From: Symbiodinium natans | Lineage: Eukaryota; Sar; Dinophyceae; Suessiales; Symbiodiniaceae | Reading direction: 5' to 3' | Length of the DNA stretch: 64,000 nucleotides | Assembly: GCA_905221605.1 (NCBI GenBank) | Contig: CAJNDS010000002.1 | Coordinates: 684,501 to 748,500, forward strand | Part shown: positions 33,901 to 42,572 of the stretch, in pieces | Position numbering within the stretch: the first letter of the stretch is position 1 | Layout: every line of letters begins with the position of its first letter | Program-made: the position numbers and the translations under genes | The notes under the pieces: generated by a model | Seen by the model: the letters and a program-made list of their open reading frames with translations, nothing else | Databases searched by the model: none | What the model was told of the DNA's origin: nothing

Positions 33901-36900
33901 GTTTAGGGTTTAGGGTTTAGGACTGTGAGTGTCTCCGCCATGCGGTCGCCGGGCAAATCGCCAGGCAACCCGACTGACAAGCCGCAAAATAAGGTCTAAC
34001 CGACCCCCCCCCTCCCCCCCCGCAAAACCTAAAACCCAACCCCGCCGGGGCAACGTAAAAACTCTAAGAGGGTATACCACCCTGGTATATACATTCATGG
34101 GCGTGGTCCTGCGACAGGGGGGTTTCGGGAAACGGTAAAGGGTTTAGCCAATGCAAAGGCCGGGCCATTCCCCTTTGTTCTGGGAGGGTTCATATCTTTG
34201 GGGCCTGGGTTCTTCCATGACCCGGAAGCCCTTAAACCACAAACCCCTAAACCACAACACCCCTGAACCCTAAATTGAAACCCCTACACCCTAAAACCCC
34301 CAAACCCAAAAAATCCTAACCCCTAAACCCAAACCCTGGAAACTCTCGAACCCCTTGAAACCCTTGAAGCCTTTGAAACCCTTGAAGCCCTAAAGCGTGA
34401 ACCCTAAACCCTAACCCTAAACCCTAAACCCTAACCCTAAACCCCAAACCCCAAGCCCCAAACCCTAAACTCCATAAACCCTAAACCCTAACCCGTAACG
34501 CCTTGAAACCCCAAACCCTAAACCCTTGAAACTCTGAATCCTCGAACCCCCGAAGTTCCCGCCTCCATGGCCCCCTCCAGAAAAGACAAGGCCTCCCAGG
34601 GTTGAAACACCAGACCCAACCGTGACCCAGGAATAAAACAGGGTCTAGGGTTTAGGGTTTAGGGTTTAGGGTTTAGGGCTAGAAATTACAAAAGGTGCCC
34701 ATGTTGTTTTCAAGGTGGTTACAAGGGAACCTAAACCCTAAAGAAAAGGAAATAAGGGCCTGCTCTGTGTCCTGCTGAAGCAGGCAGGCTGTTGGGCCCT
34801 GCTTTGCTGCAGAGGGCGCATTGTTGAGGTTCCCGAAACCCTAAACCCTAAACCCTAAACCCCAAACCCCAAACCCCAAACCCTAAACCCTAAACCTGGT
34901 TACATGGCCTGTTAGTACGGGACCTTGAATGGGGAACCCTTAAAAACCCTGTACGACGCAAGGGCCCATACTTCAGAAGTGCTTAAAGGAGGTAAGGGAC
35001 CCTTCGATCCCCCCCTTCCCCCCCTGAACCCTAATCCCGAAACCCCCGCCCAAACTACCCATAAAAAGGTTACAGGGCCCTTCGTAGTAGGGGCTTGGGG
35101 CCAAAAAGAAGGTGGTTGGGGGCTTCTGGCGGCATTCTGGGCCAGACCCTCAACCAGAGAATTCAATTACGTAGGGTTAGGGTTTAGAAGTTTGGAGGTT
35201 TAGGGTTGTCGGGTTCAGGTTTACCGAACGCCCAAGAACTGTCCGCCTTTTCATGCACTTCGAGGGTCTGCTTGTGGAGGTGCGCGTCGCGCACCAGCTC
35301 GTTCATGTCTGGGAGGAAGTGAAAGGATTCAGGGTGCTGAGGGTTGAGGGTTTCCGAGGGTTGGGTTTAGGGTTTAGGGTTTAGGGTTTAGGGTTTAGGG
35401 TTTAGGGTTTAGGGTTTAGGGTTTAGGGTTTAGGGTTTAGGGTTTAGGGTTTAGGGTTTAGGGTTTAGGGTTTAGGGTTTAGGGTTTAGGGTTGAGGGTT
35501 TAGGGTTTAGGGTTTTGGGTTTTGGGGTTCAGGGACTTGAGGATTCGGGAGTTTACGGGGTTTAGGGACTCGAGGGGTTTCAGTGGCTAGAGATTTGGGG
35601 TGTAGGTTTCAAAACGAATTGTCGTTTCTCTCCTCCTTGTTGTCTAGGGTCTTATTCAAGCACGTCCATGACCACCATGACAATGTAAACAAAACATCTT
35701 ATCTAAGGTACTGCAATATCTTTTTGCAAAAAATGTCTGCAAAACACTCTTCTTCAATTTCTCGGCATCGAACTAAGCACCCAGGCTGACATCTGCAAGC
35801 ACATGTTCTTAGTTGCTGAGTATCCTGGGCCAAAAAAGTTGAACCTGTCAATCATGCTAGGATGATGTATACCCCAGAAGGGTTCACGGTTGCCTACTCA
35901 GCTATTAAGTAACGCAAATTATGATAGCATGCCCCTCATAATGTAACCCCAGTCGCACGAAGGGATTTGGGCTTCGGCTTCGTGCGGGATTGGGTTTTCG
36001 GGGTTTAGGGATTGGGGTTTAGGGTAGGGTTTGGGGATAGGGTTCAGGGCCCAGGGTGTATTCATCCGCAATGTGCAGGAGGGCTGTAAAAGCTGAATAC
36101 ACCCCTGAACACCTACACGCCTGAACCGCTAGACCCCTGAGACCCTAGACGCCTAGGCCCAAAACCCTAAACCCCAAAACCCAAGACCCTTAGGCCCTAA
36201 ACCCTAAACCCTATACCCTATAAACCCTAAATCCTAAACCCTAAACCCTATAAGCCCTAAGCCCTAAACCCTAAACCATAAACCCCTTGAACCCTAAACC
36301 CTTCAACCCAAAACCCCTTTAACTCAAAACCCCCTAAAACTCCACGAAGCCCCGAAAGTGTGGGATTCCGAGCCCCCGACTATTCTGTAACCCGGAGATC
36401 CTCAACTTTTTGCAGCTTTCGGTTCAGGGGCGGGCTTCTTTTACGAGGACTTTTAGGGGTTTAGGGTTGAGGGGTTGAGGGGTTTAGGGCTAAGGATTGG
36501 GGTATAGGCATAGGGTATAGGGTTTAGGGTTTAGGGTTTGGGGTTTCGGGGTTTCCGGTTTAGAAGGCTTAGGGCTTCAGGGGCTCAGAGGGGCTTAGGG
36601 ATGGTATAGGAGGGTGTGGGGTGGGGTGGGGGGGTTTACGGTTTCAACGGTATGCGTTTGGGCTTCTAAGAGGTGACGGGGTGCATGCCTGTTCTTAGCG
36701 TTGAGTTGACTTCCCTAAACCCTAAACCCTAAACCCTAAACCCTAAACCCTAAACCCTAAACCCTAAACCCTAAACCCTAAACCCTAAACCCTAAACCCT
36801 AAACCCTAGGGCTGTGGAGAGTGGAGAGAAGACTGGGCCAGGACGGCCAAGGGGAAATTTGGAGTTGGAGGGTTAAATGCGGTTTAAGTTTCAGGGTTTA

Positions 36901-39900
36901 GGGTTTCGGGTTGAGGGTTTAGTAATTTAGGGCTTAGGGTTCAGTAGATGAATATTTTCCCCCAAAATAGGGGTACCCCTTTTATACCCCCGATCGAATA
37001 GAGTCCCATACAGGGACCCCCAAAAGGCCCAACAGGGTACCCCCCCCATTTTCGGAACCCGCATATCATCAGTATGTCTCGTAGGATTGGGGGTTGCAGG
37101 TCAAGCCCTGACATCTACACCCTGCACAGAAGACCTAATGCTTCAACCTACTTCCATACGCCAAAAACCCCCAAACCTCACAACCTGAACCCCCCCCCCA
37201 CCCAAAGCCTCTCAGTTCAAATGCCCTGCATCCTAAACCTCCCTAAACCCGAAACACTACACCCTAAACCCTAAACCTAAACCCGAAACCATGAACTCCT
37301 AGAGACCCCTGCCCCACTGGTCTCTCAGACTTCGCTCGCAAAGCCACTGTCTCAACCCTAAAGCCTAAACCCTAAACCCCCTTAACCCTCAACCCAAGCC
37401 ACTGTGTCAAGAGCTCCCCGGCGCGGTGGCCCTTGATGGAATCGACCTCCTCGGCCAAGAGATGGACATATCGGCTAAACCCTAAACCCTAAACCCTGAA
37501 CCCTGAACCCTAAACCCTAAAACTCTGTGAGGGTTTGAGGATTCAGGGTTAAGGGCTTTGGTGGGGGGAGGATTTGACGTTGGGGGGGGAAGGGGGGGGG
37601 GGGGCGGGGTGAGATTTGCAGCAACGGTGCTCAGAACCCTCAACCTTGAACTGCAATCCCTACATGCAAACCTTAAACCCCAAACCCTAAATATTGAAAC
37701 TCGTGTGCGCTTGCCCTAAGTAAGTGGCCAAGTGGCGGAGCACGAAGAACTTGAGTCCATTATTTTAGAAGTGATCCATCAGGCGCATGCCATGCACTAG
37801 GGATATCAATCTTGATCAACCTTGTAAAGCCATGTTTCCTGAAGAGGGCTCGAGCCTTCAACCAAGGGTTTGGGGGCTCAGCATGGAAGGAGTTTAGAGC
37901 CTTCTTGTGCACATTGTGCCACAGCAAACTTTATGCCCCAACCGCTGAACACCCAAGCCCGCGTAAGCCCAAAACCCTATGCACCAGCAAACCCTTCACG
38001 GCCCAAGCGTCGGCAGAGGACGTCTGGATGTTTGCCGCAGGGTTGTTGTTTTCAGCGACCTCCTCTTCGCCGTCCCTGAGGAGGTGGAGACTTAGGGGCC
38101 TAGGGATTTTTCGGGTTTCAACATTTGAGGTCAAGGGCATCGGAATAGTGTCTAGGTTTCAGGTTTCGGGTAGAGGCCTTAGCGTGTGTGCGTGTGGCAT
38201 CGCCCAGAAGTTCCGATACTGTGGTGTACTGGAGAGTTTGCGCTTTCCCGAAGCTGTTGCAGTAGCGAAAAACATAACGGCATCCATCAGGAAGCCACCG
38301 CATCACGATACAACCCGGCACAGCGTGATACCAAGACAGCTTAACATCCGAGAAAACTTGCTCTTGGTTAGCAGGGAATGAGGGAATTAGAGCCCAATTA
38401 TATTTATATATATATATATATATATACATATGTATGTACATATATACCCTTTAAGGGAATGTATAGGGTACCTCATTACCCCATTCCCTGCTGGCCAACA
38501 GTAAGAAAAGGAGGATAACATTGGCTGCCACCCGTTGAATTTGTCTGTAGACAGACGTCTGTGGAGCTAAAGGGAGGCGATCAATTCCACATGAAACCCT
38601 TGAGGCTCTCCCATTTGAATACCCTGCAAGAAAGATGCCCAGACCCTAAACTATTACATCCTAACAACCCCCTAAACCCCTAAACCCCTAAACCCCTAAA
38701 CCCCTAAACCCCTAAACCCCTAAACCCCTAAACCCCTAAACCCCTAAACCCCTAAACCCCTAACCCCCTAACCCCCTAACCCCCTAACCCCCTAACCCCT
38801 TAACCCTAACCCCTAAAACCCCTAAAAACCCCTAACCCCCTAAACCCCTAAACCCTAAACCCCTAAACCCCTAAACCCTAACCCCCTAAACCCCCTAAAC
38901 CCCTAAACCCCCTAAACCCCTAAACCCCTAACCCCCTAAACCCCTAAACCCCTAAACCCCTAAACCCCTAAACCCCTAAACCCCTAAACCCCTAAACCCC
39001 TGAACCCCTGAACCCCTACACCCCTACACCCCTAAACCCCTAAACCCCTAGACCCCTAAACCCCTGAACCCCTAAACCCTAAACCCTAAACCCTAAACCC
39101 TAAACCGGCTATCTGCTGCCGGAAAGCTTGACCACGAAGCGCACCCTCGGCTTGAGGGCAGAGGCGGGTCTCGTAGGGGAGAACACCGAGAATGCCTAAA
39201 GCAGTATTCATAGTTTAGGGTTTAGGGTTTAGGGTTTAGGGCGCGGAAATATGGCATCTGTTTGCAACTATCGGCCTATCTCACTACCTACCCTTCCGCA
39301 TCCTTCGATCGCTTGATCTGTCTAGAGACAGGGTATACATGTGTATACATAGCAATGTATGTATATCAGATATACATAGATGTAGAATATACACATACAG
39401 TTGCACATACAGCATATGATCATATGTATATACTGGTGGGCAAAGGGTTGTCAACAAAGTTCTCATAAGGCCGGTCGGGTCGGTAGGCCAGTGCAGGGCT
39501 TAGAGTTTAAGGTTTATTTAGGGTTTAGGGTTTAGGGTTTAGGGTTTAGGGTTTAGGGCCAGTATGGGACGTGGCTTAGGGAGTATTCTTGGGCATACAG
39601 GGTTAGGCTGAGGCTTGAAGGAATGAGGGGTCCGGGGGTTTCGGCGAAGGCGTTCAAGTCTGGGGCTTAGGAGTTTAGGGGGTTAAGGCTGTGAAAGGGC
39701 TTAGGGACAGCTCTTTTTCAGGGCAAGGACCCTCCAGATGAAAACCTTGCTTTCAAAACCCTAAACCCTAAACCGCCAAACCCAACCCCTCAACCCTTTA
39801 ATCAGCATGGCGTGCACTGGTTCAGAATTGTGAGGTGGTGGGGGCCGAGGGTGCTACATTGCATGGTTTCTGCACTTCGAAGCTAAAAGCTTAAACACAA

Positions 39901-40449
39901 GGCTGCCCATGTCTGAAAGAAAGATGGGAGGCTCGTCCATGTTGGAGAAGCTGAACTTCTTCTTGACCCTTCTGCGAGCTCGGCGTCTTTGGATGACTTC
40001 CTGCAAGCAGCCAAGTGGTCTAGAAACCCTAAAAGGCCCCGACCCAGCCCCAAACCCTAACTCCTGATTCCTAAGCCCAAAAGCCATGGAAAGGGCTTGA
40101 GGTAGTAGAGAAGGTGACCGAAATCCTTGAGGAGACCCTCCCCCCCTTCAACCCTTTCATTCCGGTCCCTAAGCCCTAAGCCCTGCATGAGCCCTAAACC
40201 CTAAACCCTAAACCCTAAACCCTGAACTAGGATGTATGGCAACAAAAAACTTCTGCGGCTTGACTCTGCACGCAGCAAGGTCGCAGGACTCCGGCGGCTT
40301 ACTCTCCCTAAGGCCATGTCAAACCCTAAACCCTAAACCCTAAACCCTAAACCCTAAACCCCTGAGCTCTGTAGGTCCCGGGTGGTCTTCTTCAGTGACT
40401 CGCTGAAGGTGGTGAGAGCCGCCAGGATCTCCAGCTGCTTCGCCTCCAC
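17826..40449 (-). CDS. Unidentified coiled-coil protein gene(s), many mini-exons (span)
   Basis: A series of minus-strand GC-rich islands, each open in one frame and bounded by AG/GT, code Glu/Lys/Arg-rich helical peptides with no domain I recognise. Exons are listed below. The span may contain one gene or several: I found no clear start codon, and the right end (after the channel stop) and left end (a terminal exon at 17826) are the only boundaries. A structural or scaffold protein is possible, but this is inference from composition only. Confidence 0.35.
18803..18858 (-). CDS. Candidate exon, unknown protein
   Basis: Reads QALVAQQNSTADGSSAAF. Acceptor TAAGAAG|CCC, donor TTTC|GTTTGG. Flanked by CCCTAAA left and TTTAGGG right. 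A plus-strand reading is possible but less protein-like. Confidence 0.4.
18890..18990. repeat. TTTAGGG array
   Basis: About 13 units, right flank of the exon at 18803. Confidence 0.95.
19162..19268. repeat. TTTAGGG array
   Basis: About 14 units. Confidence 0.95.
19356..19412. repeat. Poly-C then poly-A tract
   Basis: About 36 C with one A, followed directly by A-rich sequence. Confidence 0.95.
19500..19865. other. Unique GC-balanced island, possibly coding
   Basis: About 360 bases without telomere-like units, open in one plus-strand frame (99 codons from 19584) and in a minus frame. GTDTYNEQCSDVDFCASAGL on the minus strand looks the most protein-like. Larger than the usual exon here, and I cannot choose strand or boundaries. 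Confidence 0.35.
20820..21055. repeat. CCCTATAAA / CCCTACTTAAA variant array
   Basis: Units of 9 and 11 bases built on the telomere-like core, each type in its own run. Confidence 0.9.
21062..21113 (-). CDS. Candidate exon, unknown protein
   Basis: Reads ESQKGRLLDPSWPEVAG. Acceptor CCCTCAG|GAAA, donor GGGA|GTAAAG, close to a textbook GTAAG donor. The left flank is a CCCTA(TA/CTT)AA variant array of about 230 bases. Confidence 0.5.
21700..22200. repeat. TTGTCGCGG-rich region
   Basis: GTTGTCGCGGG recurs many times between 21690 and 22185 with G/C tracts and ACAAGCCTTGTCGCGG phrases, a dispersed short repeat distinct from the telomere-like ones. Several open frames here are by-products. Confidence 0.6.
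22500..22850. repeat. CCCTTGAA octamer array
   Basis: About 22 perfect CCCTTGAA units at 22610-22815 plus scattered ones, including a duplicated block (CCCTAACCCCAGAACCCTAA at 22556 and 22646). Confidence 0.95.
22850..23005. repeat. CCCTAAA array
   Basis: About 20 units, left flank of the exon at 23007. Confidence 0.95.
23007..23083 (-). CDS. Coiled-coil exon
   Basis: Reads EMEAARIAEARGGADRAQRL then GLQWL. Acceptor TGTGCAG|GAG, donor TTTG|GTTTAGG. CCCTAAA array immediately left, TTTAGGG array immediately right. Confidence 0.55.
23630..23706 (-). CDS. Coiled-coil exon
   Basis: Reads VHLTQFENDVEMLQKKVQAR then GSISN. Clear coiled-coil periodicity. Acceptor TCTGCAG|GTGC, donor ACCT|GTTTAGG formed by the repeat. 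Confidence 0.6.
23992..24155. mobile_element. Family A element, enlarged
   Basis: TTGGGGATGTTCTC at left and GGGGGAACATCCAAA at right, with two inner copies of the GGACTGTTAGTATAAGGGGG type arm. Probably one A element partly duplicated. Confidence 0.7.
24240..24330. mobile_element. Family I element (partial)
   Basis: AACCTTAAGGCTCCAAGAAC ... TTTGGGCTATTTTAAGCCC. The same end motif is at 8203, 10230, 45411 and 62850. Confidence 0.55.
24636..24715. repeat. CCCTAAA array
   Basis: About 11 perfect units touching the donor at 24716. Confidence 0.95.
24716..24776 (-). CDS. Candidate exon, helical
   Basis: Reads EEYLMDLEPKQLKAVLRALG. Acceptor CCTGAAG|TGAG. The donor GGG|GTTTAGG begins directly with an 11-copy telomere-like array. 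Confidence 0.55.
25199..25281 (-). CDS. Candidate exon, unknown protein
   Basis: Reads SMSLASSATQDIHLDSLLSS then PHRVVQP. Acceptor GTTAAG|CCTC, donor CCC|GTAGGC. On the given strand a CCCTAAA array lies on the right, the reverse of the usual arrangement. Confidence 0.45.
25542..25635 (-). CDS. Candidate exon, basic/Ser-rich
   Basis: Reads ATRDEKRRNSSESLKQRSGL then LGHEIQRPKL. Acceptor CTTAAG|TCGC, donor CTGAG|GTTTAGG in the repeat. TTTAGGG array (13 copies) to the right at 25670. Confidence 0.55.
25670..25765. repeat. TTTAGGG array
   Basis: About 13 units, right flank of the exon at 25542. Confidence 0.95.
25780..26155. other. Unique sequence, no exon accepted
   Basis: About 370 bases free of telomere-like units. 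Minus frames of 61 and 69 codons are open but without convincing splice signals or protein-like composition. Confidence 0.35.
26439..26562. mobile_element. Family D element adjoining a family E end
   Basis: CTTGGAGGTTCATGCGTACT at left and CGAGGTACCCTGAACCTCCA at right. Immediately left, TTAGTAGGGAATGGAG (26350) and CCCCATTCCCTACT (26428) are family E-like ends, so one element may sit against another. Confidence 0.65.
27333..27812. repeat. 21-bp tandem repeat with inverted central block
   Basis: Unit GGCAAGGTCCGAAAATTAGC plus G. Direct units at 27333-27445, the reverse complement at 27459-27590, then direct units again to 27812. About 20 units in all. Arms are complementary, so a long hairpin or cruciform is possible. 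The long open frames in both directions come from the 21-base period. Confidence 0.95.
27815..27990. repeat. Poly-C tract with rare interruptions
   Basis: About 175 bases almost all C on the given strand, abutting the 21-bp repeat. Exact length may be unreliable in the assembly. Confidence 0.95.
28360..28467. mobile_element. Family F element
   Basis: CTTAGTTGCTGAGTTCAG at left and CTGATTCAGCTACTATAAGG at right, with a GATTATAGTATCCCAAAAGG centre. Confidence 0.65.
28500..28920. other. No exon seen; repeated phrase
   Basis: Two diverged copies of a phrase running TAAGCCCCTCCACCTAAAAG (28549 and 28798), and ACCCCGAAACCCTACAAACCC-type units. No coding signal. Confidence 0.4.
29536..30278 (+). 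pseudogene. cox3: cox3-like mitochondrial insertion (NUMT) with frameshifts
   Basis: An AT-rich block unlike its surroundings, free of telomere-like repeats. Pieces in different plus-strand frames look like divergent cytochrome oxidase subunit III: NNPWQLYVALTVILFLLTGL (about 29647) resembles the first helix, LSIAAVSLGHAFVHV (about 30008) a middle helix, DSLYGCLFFVLQ (about 30155) and LHVFHLIIGTSCLVLIFL (about 30191) the conserved D-G-V-F-G / G-F-H-G-x-H-V-I-I-G region. At least two frame changes and in-frame TAG/TAA separate them, and a G-tract at about 29870 interrupts it. Mitochondrial cox3 in dinoflagellates is divergent and its mRNA is edited, so some stops need not be decay. The repeat-filled flanks with CCCTAAA and TTTAGGG argue for a nuclear copy. 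Confidence 0.7.
30530..30810. repeat. Tandem duplication, about 120 bp
   Basis: ACAGGCCGGTGGCCTCTGCA at 30544 and ACAGGCCGGTGGCCTCTTTA at 30675, each followed by CTGTTACCCTTAT, AGAACCCCCTAC, AGAGACCACCAGGCAATAT and AGGCCTAAACTA. Confidence 0.85.
31561..31614 (-). CDS. Small coiled-coil exon
   Basis: Reads AKATLDAERRHAATERPW, 18 codons exactly, between GACGACAG and CCCTGG|GTTCCC. Left flank CCCTAAA array, right flank TTTAGGG array. Confidence 0.5.
32207..32242 (-). CDS. Very small coiled-coil exon
   Basis: A 36-bp exon, DIQELLHKMQTE, between acceptor CTGCAG and donor GAG|GTGGGA. It may extend to the right, where NKLQ precedes it. Borders a short inverted-repeat element at 32252. Confidence 0.4.
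32252..32439. mobile_element. Family G element with internal duplication
   Basis: CTACTATTTGCTTGAGAACC at left and GGCTTCTTAAGCAAATAGTAG-type end at right. AATCCCTGAAGTGCCC(T/A)TATAAGGAAGA occurs twice inside. A T-tract and G-tract precede the right end. Confidence 0.7.
32938..33057. mobile_element. Family H element
   Basis: ACATGGGGGTTTCCGAAAAG at left and CTGTTTTCGGAAATGCCCAT at right. Other copies at 36950, 44741, 58508 and 60898. Confidence 0.7.
33157..33220 (-). CDS. Candidate exon, charged linker
   Basis: Reads HPKAAEKGEDAPEADKERMG after acceptor CCAGAG, donor GCG|GTTTAA. Low-complexity Lys/Glu/Ala/Pro composition suggests a disordered linker. Confidence 0.5.
33440..33530. repeat. GGGAAGG purine tract
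   Basis: About 90 bases of G with A, strongly strand-asymmetric. Open frames in it are by-products. Confidence 0.9.
34626..34775. mobile_element. Family C element with TTTAGGG inside
   Basis: GACCCAGGAATAAAACAGGG at left and AAATAAGGGCCTGCTCTGTG at right. Five TTTAGGG units lie inside the left third, as if the array had entered the element. Confidence 0.5.
35225..35308 (-). CDS. Candidate exon, unknown protein
   Basis: Reads MNELVRDAHLHKQTLEVHEK then ADSSWAF. Acceptor CTCCCAG|ACATG, donor TTCG|GTAAAC, one of the better donors in the window. A 20-copy TTTAGGG array begins about 55 bases to the right. Confidence 0.55.
35365..35515. repeat. TTTAGGG array, 20 units
   Basis: The most regular array of its orientation in the window. 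Confidence 0.95.
35808..35907. mobile_element. Family F element
   Basis: CTTAGTTGCTGAGTATCCTG at left and GGTTGCCTACTCAGCTATTA at right. About 100 bp. Confidence 0.72.
36715..36808. repeat. CCCTAAA array
   Basis: About 13 perfect units. Nothing coding recognised from 35910 to 37400 apart from scattered telomere-like units and the family H element at 36950. Confidence 0.95.
36950..37070. mobile_element. Family H element
   Basis: TTTTCCCCCAAAATAGGGGT near the left and CCCCCCATTTTCGGAACCCG at the right, inverted relative to each other with mismatches. Confidence 0.6.
37403..37474 (-). CDS. Candidate exon, unknown protein
   Basis: Reads RYVHLLAEEVDSIKGHRAGE then LLTQ. Acceptor GTTTAG|CCGA is repeat-derived, donor CACA|GTGGCT. 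Short CCCTAAA-type repeats lie on both sides. Confidence 0.5.
37993..38075 (-). CDS. Candidate exon, acidic/Asn-rich
   Basis: Reads DGEEEVAENNNPAANIQTSS then ADAWAVK. Acceptor CCTCAG|GGAC, donor AAGG|GTTTGC. Lacks flanking telomere-like arrays, unlike most exons here. The opposite strand carries a 189-codon open frame across the same bases. Confidence 0.4.
38363..38499. mobile_element. Family E element with (TA)n centre
   Basis: TTGGTTAGCAGGGAATGAGG at left and CATTCCCTGCTGGCCAA at right. Centre is ATATAT/ACATATGTATGT. Confidence 0.72.
38668..39105. repeat. CCCCTAAA octamer array, longest in window
   Basis: About 50 units of CCCCTAAA with CCCCCTAA, CCCCTGAA and CCCCTACA sub-runs, ending in four heptamers beside the candidate exon at 39107. 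Confidence 0.95.
39107..39176 (-). CDS. Candidate exon, frame uncertain
   Basis: GC-rich island between a long CCCCTAAA array and a TTTAGGG array. Two frames stay open (for example TRLCPQAEGALRGQAFRQQI). Supported mainly by the same array-exon-array arrangement as other exons. Confidence 0.3.
39898..40000 (-). CDS. Arginine/lysine-rich exon, unknown protein
   Basis: Reads EVIQRRRARRRVKKKFSFSN then MDEPPIFLSDMGSL. The basic cluster could be a nuclear localisation or acidic-lipid/nucleic-acid binding patch. Acceptor CTTGCAG|GAAG is strong, donor probably CCTT|GTGTTT. Confidence 0.55.
40228..40307 (-). CDS. Candidate exon, unknown protein
   Basis: Reads ESKPPESCDLAACRVKPQKF then FVAIHP after acceptor CCTTAG, ending CCTA|GTTCAG. 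It lies only 52 bases from the coiled-coil exon at 40360, which would make a very short intron, so one of the two boundaries may be wrong. Confidence 0.4.
40360..40449 (-). CDS. Coiled-coil exon, unknown protein
   Basis: Reads VEAKQLEILAALTTFSESLK then KTTRDLQSS. Heptad-like spacing of Leu/Ile. Acceptor CAATAG|GTGG, donor made of CAGGG/GTTTAGG repeat. CCCTAAA array on the left. Confidence 0.55.
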
Positions 40450-41387
40450 CTATTGAGCAGCTAGGCAGGGGGGGGGGTAGTTTGGTTTAGGGTTTTAGGG
40501 TTTTAGGGTCTTAGGGTTTTAGGCGGGTTTTGGGGTTTAAGGGTTTCAGCGTTTAGGGTTTAGGGTTTAGCGTTTAGGGTGGGGGTGGTGGGGTGGAGGG
40601 GGTGGGGGAGGTTTGGTTAGGGGATTTAGGATGCTGTGGGGCTTAGAGGGTTTTAGAGTGTTTGTAGGGACTAGGGATGTATAGGTTTTAGACATTAGGG
40701 CTTTCAGGCGTTTTTGGGGTTTACAGGGCTTTAGGAGGCTTTATAGGGATTATGATGTCTAGTTGCAGTATGTGGTGCCTCTAGGGCTTTTCAGCTTTTG
40801 GTTTACAGGGTCTTGGGGCTTAGGCTTGTACAAAACCGAAGAAACCCTCGACCCTTACCTGTGAAAGCAGTAGGTGACCCTAAACCATAAACCCTAAACC
40901 CCAAACCGCAAACCCCAAACCCTAAACCCTAACCCCAAAGTCTTGTCACACCTTCAAGAACTATCTCTTTTGGCGGATTCGGAAGCTCAGTACTGCACCC
41001 GACATAATTCCTTAAAGGGCTTTGTAAGGGGGATTACCTATTTCCATATTTTCTCCTATTAAGTAAATCATAGTCGGCTACGGATGGAGTCAGTTTACAA
41101 CTCGAGTTTCGCCGCGGCGCATATTGCCACGATGTGCCCTAAATTACCCTAAACCCTAATGGCCCTGGTGCTGGAGAGCTGGGTCATTGGCGTACGTGGT
41201 GTCGGAATTGGGAGCCGGGAGTACCAAGTATCTAGCTTTACCAAAGTGAAAGCATCATAGGCAAGGCAGAACCTAAACTTTAAACCCAAGCCCTAACCCT
41301 AGTTGCGCACCTCCAAATCACAGGATATCTTTGGGGCGGTGTGGGCATTTCTAGGATAGGGCCTAGGGCTTGCACAAACTGTGAAGT

Positions 41388-41455
41388 GAGAGAGAGAGAG
41401 AGAGAGAGTCTGTGTCTATGTGTGTGTTTGCGCGTGTCTGTCTCTCGGGGACTCC

Positions 41456-41494
<39 letters not shown>
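41388..41494. repeat. (GA)n and (CT)n microsatellites in inverted order
   Basis: GA units at 41389-41408 and CT units at 41457-41494, able to pair as a hairpin. No exon accepted between 40990 and 42480. Confidence 0.9.
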
Positions 41495-41498
<4 letters not shown>

Positions 41499-42202
41499 CC
41501 ACAGGGTACTGCTGGCAGTTTCTTTTTTACCATGCTGAATCTTACTGCTTCTCAGAAAAGACTTCGGGACTCAGGTACCCCTTCAAATGCCTGAGGAGGG
41601 TGATAGAGTGAGATAGAATCAGGTACCTCATTCCCGAAATTCCCGACTAAGAAGGTAGTCAGTAAGGAATGCCATGCCACTTCATTCAAGGAAAGTCACA
41701 GGTGGGGCACTCACTGTGTATATACGATTGCTATAAACGGTAGAGAGTTTGTATCAACCTCTTATGACTCTTAGAAGGGAAACTACTATACTGAGTGATG
41801 CTTTAAAGCCCTTTGAAAGTTTATGAATGGGTTGCCTTACTAAGGGAAAGAAGGGATATTTCAAATTATCCAAAAGCACTAACCAGTATAGGGGTCGGAA
41901 GAATACTCATAGAATTCCCTTATCGTCACTAGATAACTATTCGATATTAACCTCCAGAACCCCATTCAAATCATTAAGGCACCGGTATTAAATACAAGAC
42001 TGCTAGAAGCAGTATACTCCTGAACCCAAAAGCCCGTGCATAAACCTCTTACAAGGTTCTTGTAAGGGAAACTACCCACCTTAGACTGTCCTTGGTTCCT
42101 GCACGAGATCGGCATCTAAGTCCTCTTTGAGGACCGTCGAGGCCAGTGAGACACGGACTGCTCTGCTGCCAGCTCTGTGAATATCCTAAGTCTAAGACCA
42201 CG

Positions 42203-42314
42203 CAACTGCTAAGAGCCCACCCCAAAAAACTAAAGATAATCATCCCTATATGACCCTTGTAAGGAACAATGTTCGTTTTTTCCTTTTTTTTGGGGGGGTT
42301 CTTGAGCAGTTAGT
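42203..42314. mobile_element. Family G element
   Basis: CAACTGCTAAGAGCCCACCC at left and GGGTTCTTGAGCAGTTAGTA at right. T-tract and G-tract before the right end as in the copy at 32252. Confidence 0.7.
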
Positions 42315-42488
42315 AGCTCAGTAACTGGGCAGGCCCTTGGAACCTCTCAGATCCTCTTAAACCCAAAAACAAAGGGCAACATTTTCCAGATCCCAGACGG
42401 TCTACCCTAAACCCTAAACCCTAAACCCGAAACCCTAAACCCCAAACCCCAAACCCTAAATCCTAAACCCCAAGGGCCTACCTGGGGC

Positions 42489-42572
42489 CTACTCATCCTC
42501 CTCCTCTTCTTGCGTCTGCCCAAGCGCCTTGAGAGCTTCTTCTTGAATGGCCTCGGCGCGTGCTCTCTTCAG
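42489..42572 (-). CDS. Channel last exon: acidic C-terminus and stop
   Basis: Reads LKRARAEAIQEEALKALGQT, then QEEEEDE and TAG. Acceptor ACGCAAG|CTG. The acidic end followed at once by a stop is a natural C-terminus. The stop overlaps GATGA|GTAGG, a possible donor, so the gene could continue leftward into the coiled-coil exons. Confidence 0.55.
   Translation of the reverse strand: MKRARAEAIQEEALKALGQTQEEEEDE

Noticed and set aside
37812-38381. Plus-strand frame of 189 codons
   Set aside because: The longest frame in non-repeat sequence, but its peptide has no domain-like pattern, it continues through a family E element end, and minus-strand exon signals overlap it. Likely chance in GC-rich DNA.
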